DNA from: JBFHFS01 sp041583495
GTDB lineage: Bacteria > Bacteroidota > Bacteroidia > Bacteroidales > Marinilabiliaceae
DNA length: 33,099 nt
Reading direction: 5' to 3'
NCBI GenBank assembly: GCA_041583495.1
Contig: JBFHFS010000055.1
Span: 1-33,099, forward strand
In this document: positions 24,701 through 32,876 of the stretch, piece after piece
Layout: the number at the start of each line of letters is the position of its first letter
Numbering within the stretch: the stretch's first letter is position 1
Notes under the pieces: generated by a model
What the model saw: only the letters and a program-made list of their open reading frames with translations
What the model was told of the DNA's origin: nothing
Database searches by the model: none
Program-made: the position numbers and the translations under genes

Positions 24701-24971
24701 GAGGGAAAGGGGTGGTAAAGGTGAAAAAGGTATAAGGGTGGTAAAGGTGAAAAAGGTATAAGGGTGAAAAAGGTGAAAAAGGTATAAGGGTGAAAAAGTG
24801 AAAGGGGTGAAAAAGTGAAAGAGGTGAAAAGGGAAGAGAGTGAAGAGTGGAAAGTGAAGAGGTTAGAAGTTAGAAGTTAGAGATAAGATGGGAAAAGGGA
24901 AAAAAGAAATAAATGGAGATAAGAGGAGATAAATGGTAAAAGTGAAGAGAAAAGAGAAAAAAGAGGATTTG
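24690..24971 (+). repeat. Cytosine-free purine-rich tract A
   Basis: 282 consecutive plus-strand bases contain no C at all (the tract starts in the last codons of permease 1). It is built of imperfect repeats such as GGTGAAAAAGGTATAAG (three times), GTGAAAG, GAAGAGAG and GTTAGAA. The transcript would be G/A-rich and nearly unable to form GC pairs. On the minus strand it is a C/T-rich, G-free tract of the kind Rho favours. Confidence 0.9.
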
Positions 24972-25228
24972 CAATATCATATTGGCAATAGACGATTTGC
25001 GATTTGGCTAAACATTCCTTCAGATTTGTGAGGGGAACCCGCCTCTGGGAAAGAGCGTTAAGAATTGTGAGGCGTGGTGCGTTAAGAAAACAAAGCTGTT
25101 TGAGGACGGCAGGACGAGTTCTTTGTTTTTAGCAACAGGCATCAAAATTTAGTCCTTTCACAGCAGCGGTGATTTTTTGCTTACTTTTTTATGGCAGAAA
25201 AAAGTGAGCGCCCGTCCGGCGAGAGGAC
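24972..25228. repeat. Palindrome-rich element between the purine tracts
   Basis: Contains a direct repeat GCGTTAAGAA (25055-25064 and 25079-25088), an inverted repeat AAAACAAAG/CTTTGTTTT (25087-25095 and 25121-25129) and a hairpin with 12-bp arms GCTTACTTTTTT/AAAAAAGTGAGC with one G-U (25179-25209). The left end has a CGATTTGCGATTTGG word also found, reversed, in the 18.3-18.8 kb repeats (CGCAAATC). No protein is encoded. The layout suggests a dispersed intergenic repeat, which cannot be tested on one copy. Confidence 0.55.
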
Positions 25229-25450
25229 AGAGAGAGAAAAAAGTGAAAAAGTGAAAGGGGTGGAAAAGGTAGAAAAGGTGGAAAAGTGAAAAGGGTGAAA
25301 GAGGTGAAAAAAGAAGAGAGGGAAGAGAGTGAAGAGTGAAGAGAGAAGAGAGAAAAGGTTAAAGGGAATCAAGGTTAAAGGTTAAAGGTTAAAGGTTAAA
25401 AGAAAAGTGAAGAGAGAAGAGTGTAAAGGTTAAAGGGAAAGGTAAAGAGT
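25229..25450 (+). repeat. Nearly cytosine-free purine-rich tract B
   Basis: Only one C (25370) in 222 plus-strand bases. It has GTGAAAAGGGTGAAAGAGG-like and GAAGAGAG repeats and a perfect array of four GGTTAAA heptamers at 25373-25400. It repeats the character of tract A on the other side of the palindromic element. Confidence 0.9.
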
Positions 25451-25505
25451 CGAGATAATGATTAGACCATAACAACAGCATGCCTGCGGGCAAAAAAATA
25501 TAATT

Positions 25506-26786
25506 ATGTTCGATCTGGATAGATGGCAGGAGATACTGAATGCCATAAAAAAAAATAAGCTACGCAGTGCCCTCACCGCCTTTGGGGTGTTTTGGGCCAT
25601 CTTCATGCTGGTGGTGATGACAGGAGCGGGCAATGGACTTAAAAATGGCATCACCGAGGGGGTAAAAGATTTTGCCACCAACAGCGCCTTCATGTGGGCC
25701 AACCGTACTACAAAGGCCTTCGAGGGCTTCAATCGGGGCCGATCCTGGATGCTGAACAACAACGACATAGAAGCCATCCGCGACCAGGTACCCGAGATCG
25801 ATGTTATCTCTCCCCGCCTGGAAGGATGGAGCCTTCGTCAGGGCGAAAATGTGGTACGCGGCAAACGATCGGCGGCCTTTAATGTGATGGGCGACTATCC
25901 CCAATATCGTAAAATAGACCCCTGCACTACCCCCTTTGGGCGTTACATCAACGAAGAGGACATCCGCCTGAAACGCAAGGTATGCATCATTGGAGAAAAA
26001 GTACACGAGGTGATGTACGACAAGGGCGAAGACCCTACGGGCACTTACCTGCGCGTAAATGGCGTTTACTTCATGGTGGTGGGCGTATTTAAATCCAACA
26101 ACCCCAACATCAATATTGGGGGGAATAAAAAAGAGGTGATCTACCTGCCCTTCACAGCCATGCAACAAACCTTTAATTTCGGCGACCAGGTGCACTACTT
26201 CGGATTTACTGCCAAGGAGGGCGTACCCGTCAACAGTCTGCTGGGCCGGATTGGCACCATTGTAAAAAAGAGGCACAAAATTGCTCCCGATGACGAGGAA
26301 GCCATAGGAAAGGTGAACATCGAGAACGAACTAAAAACGATGTTCTACATCTTCCTGGGCATCAACATACTAATATGGGTGGTAGGTATTGGCACCCTGA
26401 TTGCCGGTGCGGTAGGCATCAGTAACATCATGCTGGTAATTGTGAAAGAACGCACCAAAGAGATCGGCATTCAGCGGGCCATTGGTGCCAGGCCGGGCGT
26501 CATCGTTGGACAACTGCTCACCGAAGCGGTGTTTCTCACCACCGTGGCCGGATTTCTGGGTCTGGCACTGGGAACCCTGGTCCTTCATCTGGTGGACATG
26601 GGCATCGATGCCTCAAGGGCAAAGGGCGTTGTGGAAGATCAGACTTTCTTTCTTAATCCGGAAATCGGCTTTCCCCTGGCGCTCTCCGCACTGATCCTGC
26701 TCATCCTTGTGGGACTCATTGCAGGCCTCATTCCCGCACTTAAAGCCATACGCGTAAAACCCATTGAGGCCCTGAGACATGAATAA
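25506..26786 (+). CDS. MacB-type ABC transporter permease 2
   Basis: A 426-residue paralogue of permease 1 with TM1 at about 18-42 (LTAFGVFWAIFMLVVMTGAG), a periplasmic core domain (about 45-285) and three C-terminal TM helices. The motif VKERTKEIGIQRAIGARPG and the tail VKPIEALRHE match permease 1. Together they would form a heterodimer driven by the ATPase at 22712. It is separated from permease 1 by 805 bp of repeats, an unusual gap within this kind of operon; a small GCC-n4-GGC hairpin and A run lie just before the ATG. Confidence 0.9.
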   Translation: MFDLDRWQEILNAIKKNKLRSALTAFGVFWAIFMLVVMTGAGNGLKNGITEGVKDFATNSAFMWANRTTKAFEGFNRGRSWMLNNNDIEAIRDQVPEIDVISPRLEGWSLRQGENVVRGKRSAAFNVMGDYPQYRKIDPCTTPFGRYINEEDIRLKRKVCIIGEKVHEVMYDKGEDPTGTYLRVNGVYFMVVGVFKSNNPNINIGGNKKEVIYLPFTAMQQTFNFGDQVHYFGFTAKEGVPVNSLLGRIGTIVKKRHKIAPDDEEAIGKVNIENELKTMFYIFLGINILIWVVGIGTLIAGAVGISNIMLVIVKERTKEIGIQRAIGARPGVIVGQLLTEAVFLTTVAGFLGLALGTLVLHLVDMGIDASRAKGVVEDQTFFLNPEIGFPLALSALILLILVGLIAGLIPALKAIRVKPIEALRHE

Positions 26787-26909
26787 GCAGGAGCAAAAGA
26801 CAATAACCCGGGAAAAGAATGAAGAAATCTTTTCCTCCTCAGGGGGTGCAGAAACCCACTGAAATAATAAAATAGTAAACCCTAATATGAAGATTTAAAT
26901 TATACGACG

Positions 26910-27992
26910 ATGAAAAAAATTTTAAAAGTGCTAATGGTGGTGGTTCTGATAGCCCTGGTGGGGTGGGTGGTTTTCTACCTCTACAAACAGACCAAAAAGT
27001 CGCCGGTGGTTTATGAAACCGAACAACCCGAAATCACCGATATCATAAAAAAAACCGTGGCCACAGGCGCCATCGTACCACGAAAGGAGATTCAGATAAA
27101 ACCCCAGGAGTCGGGCATCATCACCCAGCTCTATGTTGAGCCGGGCGACCTGGTGAAGCAAGGGGACCTCATCGCCAAAATTCAGATCATCCCCGAGATG
27201 ATACAGGTGAATGAAGCCGAAAACAGACTCGACAAAGCGCGGTTATCCTACGAAAATGCCCGCATCGAGTTCGATCGTGCCCAGGGTCTGTTCAATAACA
27301 AGGTGATTCCCGAGTCGGACTTTCTGACCCAGAAGCTGGCCTATCAAACCCGGAAGAAAGATCTTGAATCGGCCGAAAACAATCTTGCCCTGATCAAGGA
27401 AGGAGTGGTAAAAAAAGCAGGTGCTCAAACCAATACCCTCATCCGCTCCACTACTGCAGGCATGGTTTTGGATGTCCCCGTAGAAGAAGGCAACTCGGTA
27501 ATCAAGAGCAACACCTTCAACGATGGCACTACCGTGGCACTGGTGGCCGACATGGGCGAGATGGTCTTTGAGGGCAAGGTGGATGAAACCGAAGTGGGAA
27601 AAATCCGTGAAGGAATGCAGCTGCTGCTCTCCATTGGGGCTCTGGAAGAGGAAAAATATGAGGCTACGCTTGAGTTTATCGCACCCAAAGGCGTGGAGGA
27701 AAATGGAGCCATTCAGTTCGAAATAAAAGCCGCCGTTAAGCTGCAGGAAGGAAGCCTTATCCGCTCGGGTTACAGCGCCACTGCCGACATTGTGCTGGAT
27801 CGTCGTGACAACGTATTGGTGATTAAAGAAAAGCTGCTTACCTTTTCGGGCGATTCAACATTTGTAGAGGTGGAAAAAGCCCCTCAGATATTTGAAAAAA
27901 AGCTTGTAAAAACAGGCCTCTCGGATGGTATTAACATAGAGGTTGTGGAAGGACTTGACAAGGATGCGAAAGTGAAAGTGCCCAAATCCTAA
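26910..27992 (+). CDS. Periplasmic adaptor (MacA/HlyD-type) of the MacB-type operon
   Basis: A 360-residue membrane-fusion protein: N-terminal TM anchor (LKVLMVVVLIALVGWVVFYL, about residues 5-24), first lipoyl half (IKPQESGIITQLYVEPGDLVKQGDLIAKI), coiled-coil hairpin with RLDKARLSYENARIEFDRAQGLF and LESAENNLALI, the second lipoyl half (TLIRSTTAGMVLDVPVEEGNSV) and a beta-barrel/membrane-proximal domain. It links the two permeases with the TolC protein encoded 124 bp downstream. The 123-bp gap before it carries no strong terminator, so it is probably in the same operon. Confidence 0.9.
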   Translation: MKKILKVLMVVVLIALVGWVVFYLYKQTKKSPVVYETEQPEITDIIKKTVATGAIVPRKEIQIKPQESGIITQLYVEPGDLVKQGDLIAKIQIIPEMIQVNEAENRLDKARLSYENARIEFDRAQGLFNNKVIPESDFLTQKLAYQTRKKDLESAENNLALIKEGVVKKAGAQTNTLIRSTTAGMVLDVPVEEGNSVIKSNTFNDGTTVALVADMGEMVFEGKVDETEVGKIREGMQLLLSIGALEEEKYEATLEFIAPKGVEENGAIQFEIKAAVKLQEGSLIRSGYSATADIVLDRRDNVLVIKEKLLTFSGDSTFVEVEKAPQIFEKKLVKTGLSDGINIEVVEGLDKDAKVKVPKS

Positions 27993-28116
27993 TCAAAAAG
28001 ACCCTTCCGGAAAGGGAAAAAGCCCATAAACAAGGGCCCATTCCTCACGTTAACCTAAATAACATTAAAATGACGCTTTGCTGGGCGCCGCCAACAAAAA
28101 CATCAAACCACAAAAA

Positions 28117-29454
28117 ATGAACAAGCTAACGCAATCTCTAACCCTTCTGTTGCTATTGCCTTTGGGTTTAGGGGCACAGACCACTAAAACCTGGAGCCTT
28201 AAGGAGTGCATCGACTATGCCCAAAAAAACAACCTTACCATAAAACAACAGGTTTTAAATGCCGAATACTACCAAAATGTGTACGAGCAAAATAAAATTG
28301 ACCGTCTGCCCAGCCTAAACGGCAGCATCGCATACAACATGAGTTTTGGCCGGGTACCCGATGAGACGACTTACGATTTTAAAAACCAAACCACTCAATT
28401 TGGCCGTTTTTCGTTGGTCTCTTCGGTCCCAATCTTTCAGGGCTTCTCCCAACAAAATGAGATAGAACAAAACCGGTCCAACTGGAAAGCCTCACAAAAG
28501 CAGGCGGAAAAAGCAGGCAACGATCTGGCCCTTTCCATTACCGCCTATTACCTGCAAATATTGTTCGACAAAGAATTACTCGAGGTAGCCGAAAATCAGC
28601 TCGAGGTGGCCCATGAGCAGGTTACACGAACCGAAAAGCTGGTGGAAGCAGGGAGCACCTCAGCCGGAACGCTCCTGGAAATTAAATCGCAAGCGGCGCA
28701 AGAGGCACTTAACGTGACCCAGATGAAAAACAACCTCTCTCTCTCATTGCTCGACCTGGCACAGGCCCTCGACCTGGAAGACCCTTCAGAATTTGATATT
28801 CTGACCCCCGATCTGCCCAAATTAAAGGAGAGAACGTTGACCCCTCCCAACCTCCTTTATCAGGATGCCCTCACCATCATGCCCCAAATCGATGCCGCCC
28901 GTTACGACCTGGAAAGCAGTAAATATGCCCTTAAATCGGCCAAGGGAACCCTCTATCCCAGTCTCTCTCTCGATGCCGGATGGGGAACCAATGTCTCCAA
29001 ATCCAAAGGAGATGAAACCTTCAACTTCAGCGACCGATTCAGCGAAAACGCCAATGAATACGTAGGGCTGACCTTAAGCATCCCTCTATTTAATGGTCTG
29101 GCAGCACGACACCAGGTTAAAAACGCCCACATTGGCATCCTGAATGCCCAATATGCCCTCGAAAAAGAGAAGCAAACCCTTCGAAAAGAAATACAGCAAG
29201 CCTATGCAGATGCCCTGGCCGCTTATCGCAAATACGAAGCCGGGATGGTGGCCGTAACCTCTTACGAAGAGTCGTTTCGGTATACCGAACAAAAATTTAA
29301 TGTCGGGATGGTCAACTCGGTAGATTACAGCGTGGCCAAAAACGAATATCTACAGGCCCAGTCAGAGTTCCTCCAGGCCAAGTATGAATACCTGCTACGC
29401 ACCAAAATTCTATCGTTCTACAAGGGAGAACCCATCGTTCTGGAAGGAGACTGA
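28117..29454 (+). CDS. TolC-family outer-membrane efflux protein of the MacB-type operon
   Basis: A 445-residue protein with a signal peptide (MNKLTQSLTLLLLLPLGLGAQ) and two TolC repeats: WSLKECIDYAQKNNLTIKQQ at the start, GRFSLVSSVPIFQGFSQQNE in the first half and VGLTLSIPLFNGLAARHQVKNA in the second, the paired P-L/I-F-x-G signature. ALEKEKQTLRKEIQQAYADALAAYRKYE (key words KEIQQAYADALAAY) is the typical helical coil. An in-frame start at 28078 lacks a signal-like n-region and is rejected. It ends 4 bp before the stop of the convergent YceI gene, with no terminator in between. Confidence 0.9.
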   Translation: MNKLTQSLTLLLLLPLGLGAQTTKTWSLKECIDYAQKNNLTIKQQVLNAEYYQNVYEQNKIDRLPSLNGSIAYNMSFGRVPDETTYDFKNQTTQFGRFSLVSSVPIFQGFSQQNEIEQNRSNWKASQKQAEKAGNDLALSITAYYLQILFDKELLEVAENQLEVAHEQVTRTEKLVEAGSTSAGTLLEIKSQAAQEALNVTQMKNNLSLSLLDLAQALDLEDPSEFDILTPDLPKLKERTLTPPNLLYQDALTIMPQIDAARYDLESSKYALKSAKGTLYPSLSLDAGWGTNVSKSKGDETFNFSDRFSENANEYVGLTLSIPLFNGLAARHQVKNAHIGILNAQYALEKEKQTLRKEIQQAYADALAAYRKYEAGMVAVTSYEESFRYTEQKFNVGMVNSVDYSVAKNEYLQAQSEFLQAKYEYLLRTKILSFYKGEPIVLEGD

Positions 29455-29458
29455 GACC

Positions 29459-30043
29459 CTACTTAAGGGTTATAACGAAGTCCAGCTTGAAATCATCATA
29501 AATAATCTTATCCCCCAGATTATCAAAGAAGGATTTGGAGCCAAAACGTACATCGTATTTGGACCGGTCGACGGTTAGCGTTCCCCTAAATTTTAGGGTC
29601 TCTCCCATTTCATCGACCCTGGCCTCGAAGGTAACAGGATGAGTTTTCTCCTTGATGGTGAGATTACCCGAGAAAGTATAAACCCCTTGCTCCTTAAGTT
29701 TGCCATGCTTGATGGCCAATTTAGAGGTAGGAAACTTATCCACCCCAAAGAAATCGTCCGACTTAAGATGCCCCACCAACTTAGCGTTGGTCTCTTCATC
29801 TTCCAGGTCGAAATTAATTATGGAGGTCATGTCTACCACAAATTGACCGGCCCCAAAATTCTCTCCCGACTTCTCCAGAAATCCCGACAACAGGCTAATC
29901 TGCCCAAGATGGGCCCCGGTTACTTTTCGCCCTTCCCAGAGAATTTTACTGTTTTCAACATCCAGCTGCTTCGTCTGTCCATACAATAAGGGGGTTACCA
30001 TTAAAAAGCCAACCGCCACTATTAAAACACTCCAGTTTTTCAT
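29459..30043 (-). CDS. YceI-family periplasmic lipid-binding-like protein
   Basis: A 194-residue exported protein: signal peptide (MKNWSVLIVAVGFLMVTPLLYGQ), then a YceI lipocalin-like beta-barrel with NSKILWEGRKVTGAHLG, LVGHLKSDDFFGVDKFPTSKL (FPTS-like motif), YTFSGNLTIKEKTHPVTFE and a C-terminal VRFGSKSFFDNLGD. Family members bind isoprenoid-type ligands, but here the ligand is unknown. It is convergent with TolC, the coding ends being only 4 bp apart, so read-through antisense is possible. Its promoter lies between it and kbl. Confidence 0.9.
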   Translation of the reverse strand: MKNWSVLIVAVGFLMVTPLLYGQTKQLDVENSKILWEGRKVTGAHLGQISLLSGFLEKSGENFGAGQFVVDMTSIINFDLEDEETNAKLVGHLKSDDFFGVDKFPTSKLAIKHGKLKEQGVYTFSGNLTIKEKTHPVTFEARVDEMGETLKFRGTLTVDRSKYDVRFGSKSFFDNLGDKIIYDDFKLDFVITLK

Positions 30044-30129
30044 CTTCTGTTCATTTAATTACTACATTAAACAAGAACAGAAATCTGACCAAAAGGTTTT
30101 AACCTGCGAAAGCAGAGTCCTACCTCATC

Positions 30130-30176
30130 ACTGATCCGATGATTAATTGCATTTGGCCATTAATCACCGGATCAGT
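30130..30176 (-). terminator. Strong hairpin after kbl
   Basis: ACTGATCCG pairs with CGGATCAGT and an inner GATTAAT with ATTAATC around an 11-nt loop; 2-nt internal bulges separate the arms. No U run follows on the minus strand, so it may be a processing or Rho-type end. It lies 28 bp beyond the kbl stop. Confidence 0.45.
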
Positions 30177-30203
30177 TGTTCTAACTGTATCGGTAAACGA
30201 AAT

Positions 30204-31394
30204 TTATTCTATCACCTTGAGGATCTTACCAACCTTAATAAAAGCCGCAATAGCTTTATCCAGATGAGCCCTTTCGTGGGCTGCCGAGAGCTGAATACGA
30301 ATGCGGGCCTGCCCTTTGGGAACCACAGGATAGTAGAACCCGGTGACATAAATCCCTTCGTCCAGAAGCTGGGCAGCGAAAGCCTGAGATAATTTGGCGT
30401 CGTAAAGCATCAAGGCTACAATCGCCGAGTTAGTGGGTTTTAGATCAAAACCGGCTTCCGACATTTTGGCCTTGAAATAGGCGGCATTATCCATCAGCTT
30501 GTCGCGCAAGCCGGTAGATTCACTGAGCATCTCAAACACTTCCAGAGAAGCACCCACAATAGAGGGGGCTAAGGAATTGCTGAAAAGGTAGGGCCTTGAC
30601 CGTTGCCGAAGCAGGTCTATTATCTCCTTTTTGCCGGTGGTAAATCCACCCAGGGCACCCCCCAGAGCTTTACCAAGGGTACTGGTGATAATATCCACCC
30701 GATTCATCACCTGATGGTATTCGGGGGTTCCCCGGCCGGTTTTTCCGATAAACCCGGAGGCATGACTGTCGTCGACCATAACCAGAGAATCGTATTTGTC
30801 GGCCAGGTCACAAATCTTATCCAGCGGGGCGATATCTCCATCCATTGAAAAAACGCCATCGGTGACAATCACCCTAAAGCGCTGGGATTGTGCCTCCTGC
30901 AACTGTTTCTCCAGATCGGCCATGTCGGCATGCTTATAACGAAAACGGGCAGCCTTACTCAAGCGCACCCCGTCGATGATACTGGCATGATTGAGCTCAT
31001 CGGAGATGATGGCATCTTCGGCGGTAAAAAGAGGTTCAAACACCCCGCCGTTGGCATCGAAACAGGCTGCATACAAGATGGTGTCTTCCATCCCAAAAAA
31101 ACCTGCAATCTTCTGCTCCAACTGCTTATGCATATCCTGGGTACCGCAAATAAACCTCACCGACGACATCCCATAACCCCGCTCACCCATTGCTTTTTGA
31201 GCCGCCTCGACCACGCGTGGATGCGACGACAGCCCTAAATAGTTGTTGGCACAAAAATTAAGCACCTTATCTCCCGTGCTCACCTCAATTTCGGCCCCCT
31301 GAGGAGTGGTAATAACGCGCTCACTCTTATAAAGTCCAGACTCCTTAATATTCTCGAGTTCTTTTTGTAAAAAACCCTGAAATTTACCGTACAT
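30204..31394 (-). CDS. kbl: Glycine C-acetyltransferase (2-amino-3-ketobutyrate CoA ligase)
   Basis: A 396-residue PLP enzyme of the alpha-oxoamine synthase family, close in length to E. coli Kbl (398). Visible: NFCANNYLGLSSHPRV, GTQDMHKQLE, SDELNHASIIDG (His136), VDDSHASGFIGKTGRG (Asp208, His211) and the PLP lysine Lys242 in TSTLGKALGGALGG. It converts 2-amino-3-oxobutyrate plus CoA to glycine and acetyl-CoA, the second step of threonine breakdown. The partner threonine dehydrogenase (tdh) is not adjacent. A serine palmitoyltransferase-like role is less likely given the close match to Kbl motifs. It is cytoplasmic. Confidence 0.9.
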   Translation of the reverse strand: MYGKFQGFLQKELENIKESGLYKSERVITTPQGAEIEVSTGDKVLNFCANNYLGLSSHPRVVEAAQKAMGERGYGMSSVRFICGTQDMHKQLEQKIAGFFGMEDTILYAACFDANGGVFEPLFTAEDAIISDELNHASIIDGVRLSKAARFRYKHADMADLEKQLQEAQSQRFRVIVTDGVFSMDGDIAPLDKICDLADKYDSLVMVDDSHASGFIGKTGRGTPEYHQVMNRVDIITSTLGKALGGALGGFTTGKKEIIDLLRQRSRPYLFSNSLAPSIVGASLEVFEMLSESTGLRDKLMDNAAYFKAKMSEAGFDLKPTNSAIVALMLYDAKLSQAFAAQLLDEGIYVTGFYYPVVPKGQARIRIQLSAAHERAHLDKAIAAFIKVGKILKVIE

Positions 31395-31478
31395 ATCTGT
31401 TGATTTAAATATTAAACGTTAAGTCAAAATAAGGTCTTTTGGGGCACCCAAAAAATGACCAATCAAATAATCCCCAAA

Positions 31479-32459
31479 TTAATTCATCATCAGAGCCACC
31501 TGCTGGCGAATCACCTCCCAGGTGGAATGGTCCATTTTGGGCCCAATGACCTCAATCACCTTGCCCGCCAGCAAAGAACCAATCTTACCACAAGCCTCCA
31601 TGGGCAGGTTATGAATAAGTCCAAACAGAAAGCCGGCCGCATATAGGTCGCCCGCCCCTGTGGTGTCGACACTTTGAGCAGCGATAGCCGACACCTGGAT
31701 AATCTCCTCTCCTCTTTGGATTAGTGAGCCTTTGGCACCAAGTTTCAAAACCACCAAATCACAGATCTGTGCCATCTTCTGTAAAGCATCGGTTTCGGAA
31801 AGCCCGGTAAAGGCCCTGGCCTCTTCCTCATTGGCAAAAAGGATGTCTACATAGTTTTCGACCATCTCATGCAGGAAATCAAGGTTCTCGTCCACCACAT
31901 TAAAGCTGGCCAGGTCTAACGACACCTTCATCCCCTGGGCTTTTGCCACCTCCAATGCCCTTCGGATGAGATCGTGGTTTTGCACCAGATACCCTTCTAT
32001 GTGCAGGAGTTGGTAATCGTTGAAAATATTATCGGTCAATTCGTGGGAGGCCAACTCAACGGCAGCTCCCAGATAGGTCGCAAACGTGCGTTCGGCATCG
32101 GGACTGATCAAAGCAAAAGCACGGCCTGACTCGCTGGTACTTTCCAACAGAAAAGGAGCAATGTTTTTTTGTTCCATATCGGCGCGAAAGAAATCCCCCC
32201 ATTTGTCCTTCCCCACCTTGCCAAAAAAGGCCGTTTCGATTCCCAGGCTGGCTAAGCCATGTATGGTATTGGCAGCAGAGCCTCCGGAGGCCTGATTTTT
32301 TGGAAATCTCTCTGTGGCAGCCAAAACACGACTTGCGCCCTCAAGATCAACCAGTTGCATGGAACCTTTGGGGAATTTCAATGCCTCCAGCAACGTATCG
32401 TCTTGTATCCTCGTTAAAATATCTACCAGGGCATTACCCATTCCAATAACCTTATTCAT
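31479..32459 (-). CDS. PfkB-family kinase, adenosine-kinase-like
   Basis: A 326-residue ribokinase-family sugar/nucleoside kinase. The N-terminal block is MNKVIGMGNALVDILTRI; the glycine-rich first signature is ASGGSAANTIHGLASLG and the second is DTTGAGDLYAAGFLFGL with catalytic base Asp271. The Bacteroidota members of this group are usually annotated adenosine kinase, but the substrate (adenosine, fructose or ribose) cannot be told from motifs alone. The ATG at 32459 begins the family-typical N-terminus; the frame is open 59 codons further upstream, but this part is not family-like. It is 84 bp upstream of kbl on the same strand. Confidence 0.85.
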   Translation of the reverse strand: MNKVIGMGNALVDILTRIQDDTLLEALKFPKGSMQLVDLEGASRVLAATERFPKNQASGGSAANTIHGLASLGIETAFFGKVGKDKWGDFFRADMEQKNIAPFLLESTSESGRAFALISPDAERTFATYLGAAVELASHELTDNIFNDYQLLHIEGYLVQNHDLIRRALEVAKAQGMKVSLDLASFNVVDENLDFLHEMVENYVDILFANEEEARAFTGLSETDALQKMAQICDLVVLKLGAKGSLIQRGEEIIQVSAIAAQSVDTTGAGDLYAAGFLFGLIHNLPMEACGKIGSLLAGKVIEVIGPKMDHSTWEVIRQQVALMMN

Positions 32460-32483
32460 AGATGCTTGATATTTTTTATCCTG

Positions 32484-32491
32484 CAAAGATG
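32484..32491 (-). promoter_or_regulatory. Possible -7 box for the PfkB-family kinase
   Basis: On the minus strand CATCTTTG followed by C is one base away from TAnnTTTG and lies about 25 bp before the ATG at 32459. A TTTG occurs about 25 bp further upstream, longer than usual. Low certainty. Confidence 0.3.
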
Positions 32492-32684
32492 AAAATTTTT
32501 TTGAAAACACTTGTTGCAAATTCAAATGAATCTTTATAGTTTTGCAGAGCATTTTCAGAGAAGGAAAGCCTTCCCATAGTATTGCAAACAAAGGGTTCAG
32601 TCGCTTGCCGAAGGATGAAGATAAGTGCGGTTCCAAAACATCGGAACAAATCGGAGGTTCCTGAACGATATTTGAAATTATTAT

Positions 32685-32758
32685 TCCTCAGTAGCTCAGT
32701 TGGTTAGAGCGGCGGACTGTTAATCCGTAGGTCGTAGGTTCAAGTCCTACCTGAGGAG
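32685..32758 (+). tRNA. tRNA-Asn (GTT)
   Basis: A full cloverleaf of 74 nt. Acceptor arms TCCTCAG/CTGAGGA with discriminator G, D-stem GCTC/GAGC, anticodon stem GCGGA/TCCGT around CTGTTAA with anticodon GTT at 32719-32721, variable loop AGGTC, and T-stem GTAGG/CCTAC around TTCAAGT. The 3' CCA is not encoded. The transcript probably continues through the degenerate copy to the terminator at 32841. Confidence 0.97.
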
Positions 32759-32766
32759 CTCAAAAG

Positions 32767-32836
32767 GGTTAGAGCGGTCCCGAGAAATCGGGATTAATCC
32801 GTAGGTCAATAATGACCAAGTCCTACCTGAGAAGCC
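32767..32836 (+). pseudogene. Partial tRNA-Asn copy with two hairpin substitutions
   Basis: The stretch repeats GGTTAGAGCGG, TTAATCCGTAGGTC and AAGTCCTACCTGAG of the tRNA just upstream, but lacks the acceptor 5' arm and most of the D-arm. Where the tRNA has CGGACTG (anticodon-stem side), it has TCCCGAGAAATCGGGA, a perfect 6-bp hairpin with a GAAA loop. Where the tRNA has GTAGGTTC, it has AATAATGACC, which creates GGTCA-ATAA-TGACC. The anticodon loop is destroyed, so it cannot act as a tRNA. Confidence 0.75.
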
Positions 32837-32840
32837 AAAA

Positions 32841-32871
32841 GGCTGTCCAAAACATTGGATAGCCTTTTTTT
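32841..32871 (+). terminator. Rho-independent terminator
   Basis: GGCTGTCCAA pairs over 10 bp (one G-U) with TTGGATAGCC around AACA and is followed directly by seven T. It ends the tRNA-Asn transcription unit, including the degenerate copy. Confidence 0.9.
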
Positions 32872-32876
32872 AATTG

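Noticed and set aside
25181..25372. 63-codon minus-strand Phe/Ser/Leu-rich frame
   Set aside because: It is the complement of the purine tract (GAA/GAG read as TTC/CTC), which removes stop codons; the translation is low-complexity and no start signal is present.
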